DNA of 64,000 nt from Tiliqua scincoides (Eukaryota; Chordata; Lepidosauria; Squamata; Scincidae), in the NCBI RefSeq assembly GCF_035046505.1, contig NC_089827.1, positions 59,834,856-59,898,855 on the forward strand, read 5' to 3'. The position numbers and the translations under genes were made by a program. This document shows, piece after piece, positions 1 to 10,753 of the stretch (position 1 is the first letter of the stretch; each line of letters begins with the position of its first letter). A model generated the notes under the pieces. The model was not told the DNA's origin. It saw only the letters and a program-made list of their open reading frames with translations, and searched no databases.

Positions 1-1921
1 AAACAAATGAAGCTGCATGTAGGCACCAATGAAACAAAACTTTGTGCTAGTTTAAACAAACTGGGGCAGAAGAAACCTGCTCATTTCCTCCCACTGGAGC
101 CAGCATCTTTTTTTCCCCAAGGGGCCATTTACATTAGGTCTGTTTCAGAAACAAATGGCCAACAAAACATCTGGGCAGTTGGGGATGAGCACTTTTACCA
201 TCTTGTTCTCCATCCCTTGCTACAGCTTAGAACTGATATGTGAGGAAGCAGAAGTGGCAACCAGGGGTGCTCTTGCATCTGTGGCCCAAAAGGGGAGAAA
301 AACTGATTATCATAGTTTCTAATTGTATGCAAACTGCTTTGGAGGGACTTGGACCTGAAATGCAGTACACACATAAATTGCCAATCCCCATGACATTCAA
401 GAGCAATTGCCTTGTGTGGAAAGCAAGGAAGGCGAAAGCTGTTGACTCCTGTAGTAGAATTGAGCAAACCACCAGCCCTGCATGGAAGTTTTTGTGATGT
501 TTTCAAAGTGTGGGAGAAATTAGTGGTTTTCACCCCTTTCTTATACACTTACATCCACAGTCTTATATTCATTAAATGGAAGTCAGTCAGGTCCAGCTAA
601 AGGGCCAGGAATGAACATAACTATTCCAGACATAAAATGAAGGCCTTGTGTCATGGCTGCAGCCAGAGCTTCAGCTTCAGCCTGCTTGCGCAGCAAAATA
701 AAGTGAGTAAACATGTTTATGACCGAGGTCTCAGTCGGCTGTGGGCCAGGGACATTCTAGGGACATGTCCGATAAGGCAGGATGCTGATGGAAATGTTCA
801 GGACAGAGTGACCTCCTAATATGGGAATAATGTGCAAACGTCCAGGACCGAGAGCGAAAATGTCATAATGGGCCCAATAAGGAGGTGGAAGTGGCATATA
901 GTGTCACATGGGTAACTTGTCGACTACAGAGTTTAAATATTTTGCAAATGTTTTGGTCATTGGATTTGCAAGACTAAAGGTGGCAGAAAGATGGAACTCC
1001 TGTATCCTGAGAAATCTGTAATTGGCTTGTAATTTGAATTGCAATTGTAAAGAATAAAGCCTCCCAACCTTCCTGAAGACCTTTGATTGTTGTAGCAGTG
1101 TGTCAGAAAAAGAATCCCAAAATCTTTCTATCAGAAGCAAGGCAGGGCTAGTTCAGCTGCTGACCCAGGTGAGCACTTAGGCTGCTTGAGCAGTATTTTA
1201 GTGCTGGCCAGGGAAGTAGCACATGTCCCCTAGCATTCCCTGTAGCATTGCAAAAGATCCTTCGAATGGGGTGGAAAAATGTCTTGGGCCAGACCAAAGC
1301 AAGAAACCTAAACTACTCAAAGAAGATGAAACTCGGGGAAACTCAGAGCATTGCTTGGGTTTTGGACCAGTCTGCTACTTCAGGCTGTCCTCCAGCTTTA
1401 GCCTCCTTCCCCAGCCCAGTCTCTGGTTTAGAGAAGAGTTGACAATGATGATGTCTTTTGAAATTTTGAATAACTCAGCTTGTAAGTGGGAGTAGAGATT
1501 TTGAAACTAAATGTACAGTATACTTGTCCTGCTTCTTGGTTTCATGTGACACCTGGTGCCAACTATGGCTGTTTGGTTTTCGCAACTACAGTATTTTGAA
1601 ATTGTAGCATATAAATAGGGGAGGTTATAGTATGGAGAGCATGTTTGCCTGAAGACTCTTAACCATTTCCTAAGCAATCCCTTTTTTCACCCAGAAGAAG
1701 CGATTTCTTAGTAATCAGCACATTGTCAGCCCCCTGCTTCTTAAATAATTCACTTGGTTGTTCTATAGGTTTTTCTCTAGTGTTCCACTCTGACCCTCTA
1801 CAAATGCCGACTGTTCTGTTTCTATTTATGATCCTGCCTGAGTGCTGCATTTGAAAATCTGACTATCCAGTTTAATCCAGATTCTCAGTTCCTTGAATTT
1901 TCTTTCTCTTTCTGCCTTTAG
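1..1921. other. SERHL2 upstream intron, no exon recognised
   Basis: No segment matches the first ~95 SERHL2 residues (for instance the LCLHGWLDN-type oxyanion region). No clear repeat is recognised. The stretch is probably intron. Confidence 0.55.
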
Positions 1922-1963
1922 AATTGAAATGGAATCGATTTTCACTAATGGGTCACAGTTTGG
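1922..1963 (+). CDS. SERHL2: SERHL2 exon with nucleophile elbow
   Basis: This 42-bp exon lies between CTTTAG and GTAAGT. It reads LKWNRFSLMGHSLG after a split first codon. The Ser of GHSLG is the predicted nucleophile, and the last Gly codon is completed by the next exon. Confidence 0.88.
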
Positions 1964-4189
1964 GTAAGTGTTTTTTTTCCCCCCAAAGAATTTTTTAAAA
2001 GATGTGAGTAATGGTTAACTTCCATCCCAACCACTGGGAAATCATTGCAATATTTACTTCATGGAATTCCTCTTGTTTTTTGGATCATTCTTGGGAACCT
2101 GACCTTGCTATCTCATTAGTAGTCAGCGTCTACCCTAGGGGGGAAGTTTAGGCTGCAATCCAGACACATTTTCCTGGGAGTAAGCTCCACTGAACCACAT
2201 GCATAGGATTGTACTACCTGTCTTGGTACTGAGTTCATGCTGTGTGCTTAAATTGCATTTCCCTTTCTGTTTCATATAGGTGGAACTGTTGCAGGCATGG
2301 TGAGTACAGGCTGAGTCTCATTATTTGCAAGGGTTCTGTTCCCAGAACTTACATGGATGGCAAAAATCTAAATTTGTTTTGCACTAAAGCAAATCAATTT
2401 AAAAAACAATGTCCTTCTGCTCACAAAGAGGCAATCAGTCTCTCTCTAGGTACTTAGACAGGCTTCACTCTGAGGCAGCAACCCTGCCCTCCCCCAGGAG
2501 CCCAGCACAGGAAAAGAATGGAGGAGGTAATAAGGACTTGCATTCTTTCACTTGTTCATGGGGAAGGAAGGGGTCTGGGAGTGAAGCTGTTCTAAGTGCC
2601 TTGAGAGAGAATGATTGATGGATTGTCTACCGGCTGCCCTCTCCCCCATTAACAAGGCTATTGTTAGTCTTTTTTTCTTTTGTTTAAAGGGCCCTTCTCA
2701 TCTTGCTGAGATAAAACCATAGGTGAAAAATCTGTGGATAATTAGTTTATACCTGTATACTTTTCCTAGGGCACTAATTGTCTTTTCTCCTTGTAGCATA
2801 GTTCTGGCTGTGGAAGTCAGGAAGAACAAGGGATAAAACCAGTGTTTCTAAAACCGTGGGTCAGGACCCACTAGGTGGGTCACGAGCCAATTTCTGGTGG
2901 GTTGCGATGCACTTGGCTCAGCTGTCATTGAAAATACAGAGCTGAAAATACAGGGTACAGAGCTGCTGGAAAGTGTGGGCTCCCAGTGGGAGAGAGGCAG
3001 AGTGCTTTGCCCTGAATAGGTGGGAAGATGGGACTCTGGAAAGGGGGGAGGGTTGTGTGACTGGAGAAGAAACCAAGTGTGTGTTCTGCTTTGACTTCCA
3101 AGCTGGAATGTTTGAAGTCAGAGCTATGCCAAAGAAAGCATGAGTGCCAAATGCCAAATGAACCTTTGGCTGATTGTAGCTTAGGTTTGAAGCCTACATT
3201 GATGATGTGACTTTTGGCCATGACATCACTTCCAGGTTAATGACATCACTTCCATTGGGTCCCTGCAGATTGTCATTCTAAAAAGTGAGTCCTGGTGCTG
3301 AGAACCACCAGTGGTTTGAGACCAGTGGTGGTCTGGTTTGAGAACCACTGGTCTGGTTTGAAAACCACTGGTCTTACAGATGTGATAGAAATTGCATGAG
3401 CTTGGGATAAAGAAATGAAGACTGCCATCCTGTGCATTCTTTCCTGGGAGTAAATCCTATTGAATTCCATGGGGCTTACATCTGAGTAGGCAATCATAGG
3501 ATTGAACTGTAACATGAGCAAAGCCTGACTGGATCAAGCCAAAGGCCAATTTAAGTCCAGCATCCTGATTCCCACAGGGGCTCACCAGCTGCTTCCGGGA
3601 AACCCACAAGCAGGCCTCCTTTTCTCCCACCCTTGCAGGTGGTACTCAGAGGTATACTACTGTTGATCTGGAGGTGGCTGTTGATAGATCATTCCCTCCA
3701 TGAATTTTCTGTTGTAAAACATGCATACTCTCTCTTTCTTTTTGGATAACCAAAGATTCAGTGAGGCTAACAATCAATATTTAAAAGCAATTAAACCATT
3801 AATAAATACAATAAAACATACATAAAAGAAAACTCAGCCATAAAGGCCATTGGCAGCTCTGTGAATGGCAAGACCTTGAAGCAGCTGACAAGCTGAGCCG
3901 AGTTATTCCACCTGCTCTTTGGTGTGAGCGAAGAAGCGTCTTGGCTGCCCTTCAAGTGAGAGATGAAGGAGTTGCTTGTCAGCCAGCGTGGGAGGCAACT
4001 TGGGGCCAGAAGTGATACTAGACCATGAAAGATCCATCTGAAATGTTGTGTGGTTCTTGAAAGATAGAAGCTTTCTGTTATTACAAAAATCCCTTCGGGG
4101 GTGTAGAGATAGGCAGGCTATGTGAACCGCCTTGGATAAAGTCAGAGGAGTAATCCGATGACCAGAAAGGTGGTATATAAATACCAGTA

Positions 4190-4267
<78 letters not shown>

Positions 4268-7200
4268 GCAACCAGCCATACTAATAATTTCTAAAGGGAA
4301 TAAGCAAGCTGGAATAAAAAGGTTTTAAGCTCTCACCAGAAGGTCAATAGATAGGATTCAGTTCTTAATTCACTGGGGAGGGAGTTCCTTAGCTAAAGTG
4401 CTGTTGCTATTGAGAAAACCCTCCCTCTTGCTGCTGCCAGTTGAGCCTTGGAAGAGGGTCCCCTCAAGTGACCTGAGGGGTGGGCCACCTCATGTCATGC
4501 TCTGTCTGAAGAAGTATCTTTTGTCCATCTTCAATCTCCTGCCTGTCAGTTTCAGTGGATGACCCCGTATGAACTAAGCTTCCTTTCTGTCCTTGTGTCT
4601 TCCTAGTTCTCATGTGTTTTCCCTGAACTGGTGGACAAGCTGATCCTGGTTGAATCCTATGGCTTTTACCCAGCACCTACGGTTAGATTCTAAAACCTTT
4701 TTCTACCTCCACAGTATGATTGAGACTTAGCAGTCCTGAAGAAATGATAGAAATTTTGTTATGCTTATGCAGGGGGTGCGTGCGCGAGAGGGAGGGAGGG
4801 AACGCATGCCAGGGATGACGTGGGTGGAAGATGGTCCTGCCACTGCCTGCTTTTACAGGGGTTGAAGCAGAATGTCACACTCCTTACCTTGCACCTGATT
4901 ACTGCTTTAGAAGCTACAGCACAACTAACTACTCATTTAGATGCATAGGATTTTTATTGCTGAAGATAAAAAATTTGACTTTCAAAACAGTGCAGAGTAT
5001 TATTATTAACCCTATTTATATACCACTTTTCAACAAAAAAAATTTACATAGTGGTTTACTGGCAAAATCAATTAATTGCACACCTCCTTCCCTATTCTGG
5101 GACTAATTTGTAAGGCACCGAGTCATGTGGGTGGCTGTTCTCAGTGCAGAAGGAGTTCTGGGTAAGCAGTCACCCATATCATTTGGACAGATACATAGCG
5201 TTTGCTGTGTGGAGTTCTGCTCATTTGCACCATCAGATTAACCCAGTAGATGAACCCTTTAGCAGTGATGTCTTTTCCTTAGTTCTGTAAAATTCCAGCA
5301 TTAAGAGATTTGGGAGTGGAAGACCTTCAGGAGGGAAGCTCATAACCTGCAGCCCCCTGGGTAGCTTTGACTATTTTGGCATTGATTGGTAGGGCAGGAA
5401 TTTGGGGGCTGCCAGGGAAATTGGAAATCTATGTGGTATAGCAATGAGGGTTGGCTTAGTGGCAGTTGCAGTTAGGACAGCCCACATGGTGTATCATTTT
5501 GCCCTGGCCCTATCCAGAGAGAGGGGTGTGTGTGTGTGTGTGTGTGTGTGTGAACTAAGGCTCATGGAGCAGGAAAGGAGATTCCTCCCCATCAGGAGCA
5601 TGAAGTTTCTTACTGATATCCTTTAAATGGGCAGTTACCTTTCTGGATAAAGGTGTATTGTGATTGCTGAGTCTGAGCATGTCCGAATGGAATGTATCTA
5701 GATAATTAAGTTTCATATGGCTAATCTAGCTGACTCTCATGGCAACCGTTAGATGAGTTTGGGCCCAATCCCATCTAATTTTCCCGTGCTGGTGCAGCCG
5801 TACCAATGGGGCATGCACTGTATCCTGTGGTGGGGAAGCAGACACAGAGGCCTCCTCAACGTAAGGGAGTGGTTTTCAAACTGGGGCATCGTGACATCCC
5901 AGCCTGAGAGCCCTGGGCAATTCTCCCTTAAGGGGCAGGGAGAGGGGGAAGGCAGAGATGCAGTGCCCAGCATTGTGCCTCTGATCTGGGCGCAGGGGCG
6001 CGCTGTCACTCACTGCCACCTGCAGCAGCCTCCCGGTGGTCAGGGGAGCCTGGTGCCAGCGTTAGCAGGGCTCCCCCCTGTAGTGCAGACCCTCCAGAAA
6101 GTGATCGCGACCACTTCTGGTTTTGCGATCGAGAAACAGGAAGTGGTCATGATAGCCTTCTGGAGCGCTCTGCGCTGCGTGGGGAGCCCTGCTGAGGCTG
6201 GTGTCAGGCTCCCCTGACCCCCAGGAGGCTGCTGCAGGCGGCAGTGAGTGGCAGCTGCCCCTGTGCCCTGATCAGAGGTGCTATGCTAGGAATTGCTTTT
6301 CTGCCTTTCCCCCCTGCCCCCACTGCCTGCAGCAAAGACTTAGTGGCTCTCAAACTTTCCCTGAGAGTTTGAAAACCACTGATATAAGGGAATGTTTGTT
6401 CCCTTACCTTGGGGCTGCATTGCAACTGCACTGGTGCTGGAAAGTTGGATAGGAGTGGGCCATCAGTATAGTAGTTAGCTGTGATAACAGTGATTCCAAA
6501 AATCTGTTTCTCAAGGCATGTATCATCAGTGGGATATGAGGAGTTCATGTTGTAGCTCAGGGTCTCATTTGGATTTCAGAAAGATTGTGATCAGGTGTTT
6601 ACTTGCTGTTTCTCCAAAGCAAACACACTCAAGCAAAAGCCCCACATGCCTGTGTGGTTCTAGTTCTTAGCAGGACAGGAGTTCCATTCACAAAGGCCGC
6701 TATTTGTAAAGGCCGTTATCCATTATTGTTCATTGGCTCTCTTGTTGGCAGGGTTTTGAAAGGGGCCCAGGATTAAGTAAACAAAAGAAGTCAAACTCCC
6801 TGCCCACTCCTAGAGATGACCGATCACATTTAGAGGTGAGGCTCAAGGTGTCGTGGCATTGAGCAGTGAGGTCCGTTGTCAGTCATTCTTCTTCTTCTTC
6901 ATGTTTTCATTCCATTACTCTGCTGTGCTGTTGTGTGCGCTTACCTTAGAAGATGCTGATTGTGGGGGCAGTGTTTTAGGTGTTCTGTAAGGGGCTTTAG
7001 GGGCAAGAAGCTACAGAAAGGTTAACTACTTTTGTTTTTTAGGAATCTAATCAACTGCTGCTGTCCAAAAGGAAACTGATAGAGGATCTTCTAAGTTTTG
7101 AGGAAAAGCAGCAACATTCCTCAAAAGTACGGAGCCCTCAAGCAGCACTTCAGAGGTGAGTAGTCTCTATGGACACTGCAGTCATTGGCATTCATCTCTT

Positions 7201-10200
7201 GTGATTGGCTAGGATAGGGCATGTCTTGACACACGTGTGGTTTTTGAGCACCATCCAGATCCTCTCAGAATATACTTCTGGCTGTTGAAAAAAACAGAAC
7301 ATGCAGGGAAATTTTGCTCGCCTTTCAGCACAGAGTCTGACTGTTTCTCTGTCAGAAACCTTTTAAAAAGCTTTTTTCTTAAAAGTCTAAACAAACTGTT
7401 TGCATTGGGGGGTATGTTCCAGTCAACTTAATGAGATTTACTTCCATGAATTAGGAATTTTCCCCTACCTTAATATGATCTTCATAGGCTACATTTACAT
7501 ATCCCAGTGTATATATTTTTCCCCAAAGCTACTGTACCATGAGTGTACTTGTCAAATATCTGGACACAACAACATTAAGGGGAATTACAGATTCTCTGAA
7601 GGAAGGCTAAAGGTTAAAAACAAGCAAAACAGGTAGCTGGGCTGATTATGGAAAAAATGAGATCCACATACTACAAATGTTACACAACAACTAGGATAAG
7701 AAGTGGGATAACTAGATCGTGATGCTCCCAAGAACATCTTCTCCACCTCTTTCTTCAGTGGCAAACTTTTGTTTCTCCCTGACTTCTCTAGGCTATTGGA
7801 GGCAAACAAACACCTCACAGAAGAGAGTGGAAAGATACTGCTGCAGAGAGGAACTACTGAAGTGCCAGGAGGTAAGGAATCGCTGTAGTGGGTTGGCTAT
7901 GGTACAGTACTAAACCTGATATTAAGGTGGTGGGGCAAAGCTCAGTGGCAGAGCACGCGCTACCCCATGTAGTAGGGCCCTGACTTAACAGCAGGCATCT
8001 CCAGCTAAAGGCTCTGCTAGAAGCAGGGCTGGGGAGGACACTGCCTGCAGCATTGGAGGAGCTGCTTAAGGAGTGGAGCTTCACGGCCCCAGGTGACTCG
8101 AGAATTCTGTGATAAAATGTGCATTCTTAATGCTCAGTGGGACAGAGGACAAATAAATAGCGGGGTCTGGTTTACCACCTATTGTTCTTCCTCAGTAGTT
8201 CTTTCTCTGACAGACAGCAGAGTGGGTATGTTTGTATGCCACAAAAGGGTGTAATCTTTCCCCTTTTTTCCAGGTTTGGTTTATAACAGAGATATGAGAG
8301 TCCTTCTGGTAAGCTCTGCCTTAGTTTTTCTCTTCTCCTATTTCTCATACAGCCAAAGCATATTATGATGGTTGGCAACCTTCAGTCTCGAAAGACTATG
8401 GTATAAGCCTGCAGCATCCGGTATTCCCAGGTGGTCTCCCATCCAAGTACTAACCAGGCCTGAACCTGCTTAGCTTCTGAGATCAGATGAGATCAGGCAT
8501 GTGTAGGGTAACAGTTGCTGCCGAAAGCATATTATGGCATGTTGGATAGTTGGGAACAAGGCCTTGCTTCAAATCTCTGCTCAGCCTTATTTTCTCATTT
8601 GTCAAATGGGGCCATGGCTCAGTGGTAGAACACCTGTTTGAAGGTACCCAGTTTAGTTCCTGTATCTCCATGTAGGCTTGGGAAAGGTATTTGAAACCCT
8701 GTCTAGATACTGCTAGGTGGGAGATGAACCAATGGCAGAATTAGTGGTTGATTTTTGTAAATACCATTTGCTTTGTTTCAGATTTATCCCCTTTATTTTT
8801 TTTGAGGAATAGGAATGTAAAGTATATAATAAATTGCTTTTTGAGAATCTATACACATTATCAAGTTCTTTAAAAAGTTTCACAGGGGCAAAAACACAGA
8901 AGGCTCACCAACCTTGTCTGACTTGCTTTGCTTTTTCATCTGTAGCACAACCACAGTCTTGTGACTCTGGATCACAGTTTGAACTTCTTGAAAACAATCC
9001 AGGCTGAAATACTGATGATCATGTGAGTGACTTACAGGTGTAACCAATGCCTAATATTCCTTGCTTTTCTCACACTGCTTCCTCTTTTCTGCAGGCAGAA
9101 AAGTCTTAAGGGAAGCTCACTGTTTCATTGGTCTGTCCCAAAATGAAGGCTCAGTAAACCCTTTAGGGCACTATTGTATCTGTTCTTCCAGCACACAGTT
9201 GTTAGCAATCATGGACCTATCAGGCTGATTATCATTATGACACCCTAGTATGGTTCTGTTCATATGTTAGCCTGTCCTTTATCAAGAACAAGGTTCAATA
9301 CAAACTACCCAGAAATCCAATGAAATCGCCAACAGGCACCTTCTAGAGCAGCCATTTTCAACCACTGTGCCATGGCACATTGGTGTGCTGTGAATGGTCC
9401 ACAGGTAGGCTGTGGGAATTTGGGAGAGGGTCATTTATTAATAGGACTACTGGGGATGTGAGCTCCCATTGCCAGCACAGTGTGCCTTATCAATTGATAA
9501 AAGACTGATGGTGTGGCTTGACAATTTTATTACCATGCCAGTGTGCCATGAGATAGGTTGAAAATCACTGTTCTAGAGGCTGAATAATTTGAACATGCAG
9601 ATTGTTTTGTTGACTTCTGTCACTGCTTTCAAGCAGAACCAACTAAGTGTTGGGGTTTATTTTTCCAGAGCACAAGGTGGGATTTTCACTGGTGACTTTG
9701 AAGACTCTAGGCACTTCTTACAACCACTCAAAGAAGCATTCAAGACCACCCTAAAAGAGGTGAGAGCAAGTCCAGCTCCAGTGGACTGAGCTACCACACA
9801 ACATACTGGGAAGATCTTGCATGACCACCACTGCCTTGGTGTGTTGGCCACCTTGTGTATAGCTACTTTTCTCATTTTGCCATGCATATATTTTGAGAGC
9901 GGCGATGGGAATAGACTTGTTTGCATTGTAGGATTGCACAAAACTTTACATTGCATGCAGCATTCACCATTTTTAATGTAAAAATTAAGCTAACTGTTTA
10001 TACAGCAATGGGCTGTAGGCCTTTCACTAACTGTGGAGAGGAAAGTGGGAGGAGGTTGCCAAGCCAGCTGAGCAGCTATAGTGCTCCAGTTGCTTATCTC
10101 TGCAACTAATGAAACCAGAATTATGTAAAATAAGGACATCTACAAATGTAACAATAACAAAATTCAGGTTTCTTCAGTTGTATGCCCAGCTTAAGAGTTC

Positions 10201-10487
10201 CATACAACTAAATTGCATCAAACTGCGCACTTTCAAATACAGATGCTTCTGCGTTGAAAGGTGTAGTGGTGTCCGGCAATATGCTACCCAGTATAAACTC
10301 ACCAACAATGTTTAGTAACTTCTTCATTAGAACGTCAGTTTCTCACTGTATCTTCTCCCATCCTTAGCGTTTCCAGCTAACAGAAGTTGCTGGCAATCAC
10401 TTTGTCCACCTGAATGAACCTGAAGTTGTGGCTGGGATAATCAGTGCCTTTTTAACCAAGCATCAGAATCCGAAACCCAGTCTTTAA
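1922..10487 (+). CDS. SERHL2: SERHL2 (serine hydrolase-like), 3' nine coding exons
   Basis: This is an alpha/beta-hydrolase-fold protein of the SERHL family; its physiological substrate is not established. Nine exons join in phase: 1922-1963, 2280-2299, 4607-4681, 7043-7155, 7792-7871, 8274-8308, 8946-9022, 9669-9759 and 10368-10487. They encode about 217 residues that match roughly residue 95 to the end of the 314-aa human protein, from memory. The nucleophile elbow GHSLG is split over the first two exons, and the catalytic His lies in GNHFVHLNEPE in the last exon. No in-frame stop or lost splice site was seen, so the gene looks active. The exons for the first ~95 residues were not found in 1-1921 and probably lie to the left. 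The gene converges on RRP7A, as in human. SERHL and SERHL2 are near-identical paralogues in human, so the symbol stands for the family. Confidence 0.9.
2152..2213. repeat. Palindromic AGTAAGTCCCA-type repeat (partial)
   Basis: It contains TTTTCCTGGGAGTAAGCTCC and ends CATGCATAGGATTG, the two hallmark arms of a short palindromic family found many times in this window. Confidence 0.55.
2280..2299 (+). CDS. SERHL2: SERHL2 20-nt microexon
   Basis: The exon encodes (G)GTVAGM, matching human GVVGGM. It is bounded by TATAG and the donor GTGAGT. A Tigger-like element begins 7 bp after the exon end. Confidence 0.82.
2307..2755. mobile_element. Tigger-like (Tc1/mariner) non-autonomous element
   Basis: The element is flanked by TA at 2305-2306 and 2756-2757. 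The left end starts CAGGCTGAGTCTCATTAT, and the right end is an imperfect reverse complement with a shared TTATC/GATAA core. The insertion lies directly behind the donor of the SERHL2 20-nt exon. Confidence 0.6.
2840..3371. mobile_element. hAT-type mini-element (CAGTGTTTCT family)
   Basis: It starts CAGTGTTTCTAAAACC, followed by GGGTCAGGACCCACTAGGTG, and ends in GAGAACCACTG. The right end is repeated in tandem, so the true end is uncertain, and no clear 8-bp duplication is seen. Related copies lie at 56957-57317 and 60002-60825. Confidence 0.6.
3427..3508. repeat. Palindromic AGTAAGTCCCA-type repeat
   Basis: Both arms are present: TTTCCTGGGAGTAAATCC and GGGGCTTACATCTGAGTAGG, with an ATAGGATTG end. 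Confidence 0.65.
3511..3712 (-). mobile_element. CR1 LINE 3' fragment
   Basis: It carries the reverse complement of the CR1 3' region (GGATCAAGCCAAAGGCC, then GTCCAGCATCCTG and CCCACAGGGGCTCACC), similar to the reversed CR1 at 18.4 kb. Confidence 0.65.
3740..4575. mobile_element. LINE-derived mosaic with (ATT)n tail
   Basis: A segment at about 4120-4264 reads like a squamate L2-type 3' end (GTGAACCGCCTTGG, GGTGGTATATAAATA) followed by an ATT/AAT microsatellite. It seems inserted in another LINE-like repeat: similar ATAAAAG...CAGCCATA strings flank it at about 3828-3843 and 4262-4279. The stretch at 4440-4575 resembles a reversed CR1-type tail (GAAGAAGTATCTTTTGTCC) and stops about 30 bp before a SERHL2 exon acceptor. 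Family names are tentative. Confidence 0.45.
4190..4264. repeat. (ATT)n/(AAT)n microsatellite
   Basis: This is an uninterrupted trinucleotide tract that switches from ATT to AAT phase midway. Confidence 0.95.
4607..4681 (+). CDS. SERHL2: SERHL2 exon FSCVFPELVDKLILV
   Basis: This 75-bp exon is phase 0 at both ends, after a strong pyrimidine tract and CCTAG and before GTTAGA. It matches human FFCTFPEMVDKLILLD. Confidence 0.9.
4990..5100 (-). mobile_element. L2-type LINE 3' end, reversed
   Basis: A TATTATTATTA tract precedes CCTATTTATATACCAC, the reverse complement of the GTGGTATATAAATAGG tail typical of squamate L2-like LINEs. Confidence 0.4.
5526..5552. repeat. (TG)n microsatellite
   Basis: Thirteen or so TG units lie in a SERHL2 intron. 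Confidence 0.9.
5760..6455. mobile_element. CCTATCCAA-type palindromic element split by a hAT element
   Basis: The left half (5760-5866) begins GGGCCCAATCCCATCTAATT and the right half (6382-6455) ends GCTGGAAAGTTGGATAGGA. Together they equal the unbroken copies at 27088-27235 and 57998-58184. The gap is exactly the hAT-type element 5867-6381. Confidence 0.6.
5867..6381. mobile_element. hAT-type fold-back element
   Basis: Ends are GAGTGGTTTTCAAACT and AGTTTGAAAACCACTG. Flanking octamers ACGTAAGG and ATATAAGG agree at six of eight bases. Nearly the whole element is one large palindrome centred near 6130: GGGGAGCC, CAGGGCTCCCC and CCAGAAAG...GACCACTTC recur inverted on the right. Confidence 0.65.
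7043..7155 (+). CDS. SERHL2: SERHL2 exon ESNQLLLSKRKLIEDL
   Basis: This 113-bp exon lies between TTTTTTAG and GTGAGT. It covers the helical cap segment with a NQLLLSKRK core like the human NLLTYKRR segment, and ends two bases into an Arg codon. Confidence 0.9.
7792..7871 (+). CDS. SERHL2: SERHL2 exon LLEANKHLTEESGKILL
   Basis: This 80-bp exon has CTCTAG before it and GTAAGG after. It ends in QRGTTEVPG and matches human LLKSNSHLSEECGELLLQRGTT. Confidence 0.92.
7928..8085 (+). mobile_element. tRNA-derived SINE
   Basis: It contains GCTCAGTGGCAGAGCACGCG, a pol III A-box-like tRNA head, then GGCATCTCCAGCTAAAGG as in the copy at 8603. Confidence 0.55.
8274..8308 (+). CDS. SERHL2: SERHL2 35-nt exon LVYNRDMRVLL
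   Basis: The exon lies between TTTTTTCCAG and GTAAGC. It matches human LVLNRDQRL and restores phase 0. Confidence 0.85.
8368..8523 (-). mobile_element. 5S rRNA-derived SINE (5S-Sauria type)
   Basis: Read on the minus strand, the head is a 5S rRNA relic (CTGATCTCAGAAGCTAAGCA, then GGTTAGTACTTGGATGGGAG). It is followed by a tail with CCATAGTCTTTCGAGACTGA. A perfect 13-bp target duplication AAAGCATATTATG flanks it at 8355-8367 and 8524-8536, which fixes the ends and shows LINE-style insertion. Confidence 0.9.
8603..8730 (+). mobile_element. tRNA-derived SINE
   Basis: GGCTCAGTGGTAGAACACCT gives the A-box region, and AGTTTAGTTCC a degraded B box. It ends in AAACCCTGTCTAGATACTGC, typical of squamate tRNA SINEs. 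Confidence 0.6.
8946..9022 (+). CDS. SERHL2: SERHL2 exon with LKTIQAEILMI
   Basis: This 77-bp exon lies between CTGTAG and GTGAGT. The second half matches the human segment IRKLQAHVLLIKA, the beta strand leading to the acid-residue loop. Confidence 0.85.
9349..9570. mobile_element. hAT mini-element, CAGCCATTTTCAACC family
   Basis: Termini are CAGCCATTTTCAACCA and TTGAAAATCACTG. A perfect 8-bp duplication TTCTAGAG lies at 9341-9348 and 9571-9578. Length is 222 bp. Sister copies are at 14109 and 55748. Confidence 0.9.
9669..9759 (+). CDS. SERHL2: SERHL2 exon AQGGIFTGDFEDSRHFL
   Basis: This 91-bp exon lies between TTCCAG and GTGAGA. It holds several Asp residues in the region where the family's acid residue is expected; which one is catalytic cannot be fixed by eye. 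Confidence 0.82.
10368..10487 (+). CDS. SERHL2: SERHL2 terminal exon with catalytic His
   Basis: The exon follows CCTTAG and runs 39 codons to TAA at 10485-10487. VAGNHFVHLNEPE matches human VPGNHCVHMSEPQ, and the His after GN is the presumed catalytic base. Confidence 0.93.
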   Translation, partial: RFQLTEVAGNHFVHLNEPEVVAGIISAFLTKHQNPKPSL

Positions 10488-10747
10488 CCAGTATTTATAT
10501 CACGGCTCGCCTTCCAGCAAATGGATCCCCTATGAAGAACCAGACCTTACTTCTGCTTGGGTGAGATTGTTGCCATTGAACTTTCTACAAGAGCAAACTG
10601 TGCAAAGTGGTGCTGACTGCTTGCAGAGGGAACAGCCTAAGATTCCTGAAGAGAGGCAGAAGGACCATTAGAGCCACCTCTACTATTGCTAAGAATGTGC
10701 CTTCAACTCAGAGAAGCTTCTTTGCTTCTCATCTACTACTGACTGGT

Positions 10748-10753
10748 AATAAA
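10748..10753 (+). terminator. SERHL2: SERHL2 polyadenylation signal AATAAA
   Basis: A canonical AATAAA lies 260 bp past the stop codon and is followed by a GT/T-rich stretch, giving a short 3' UTR. Confidence 0.7.

Noticed and set aside
1-1921. N-terminal SERHL2 exons
   Set aside because: No segment encodes the expected oxyanion-hole or GHG regions; the open frames here match nothing.
3903-4271. Protein with poly-Leu/poly-Ile start on the minus strand
   Set aside because: It is a translation of the ATT/AAT microsatellite.
8368-8523. Functional 5S rRNA gene
   Set aside because: Only part of the 5S sequence is kept, with substitutions. It is fused to a LINE-type tail and flanked by a target duplication.
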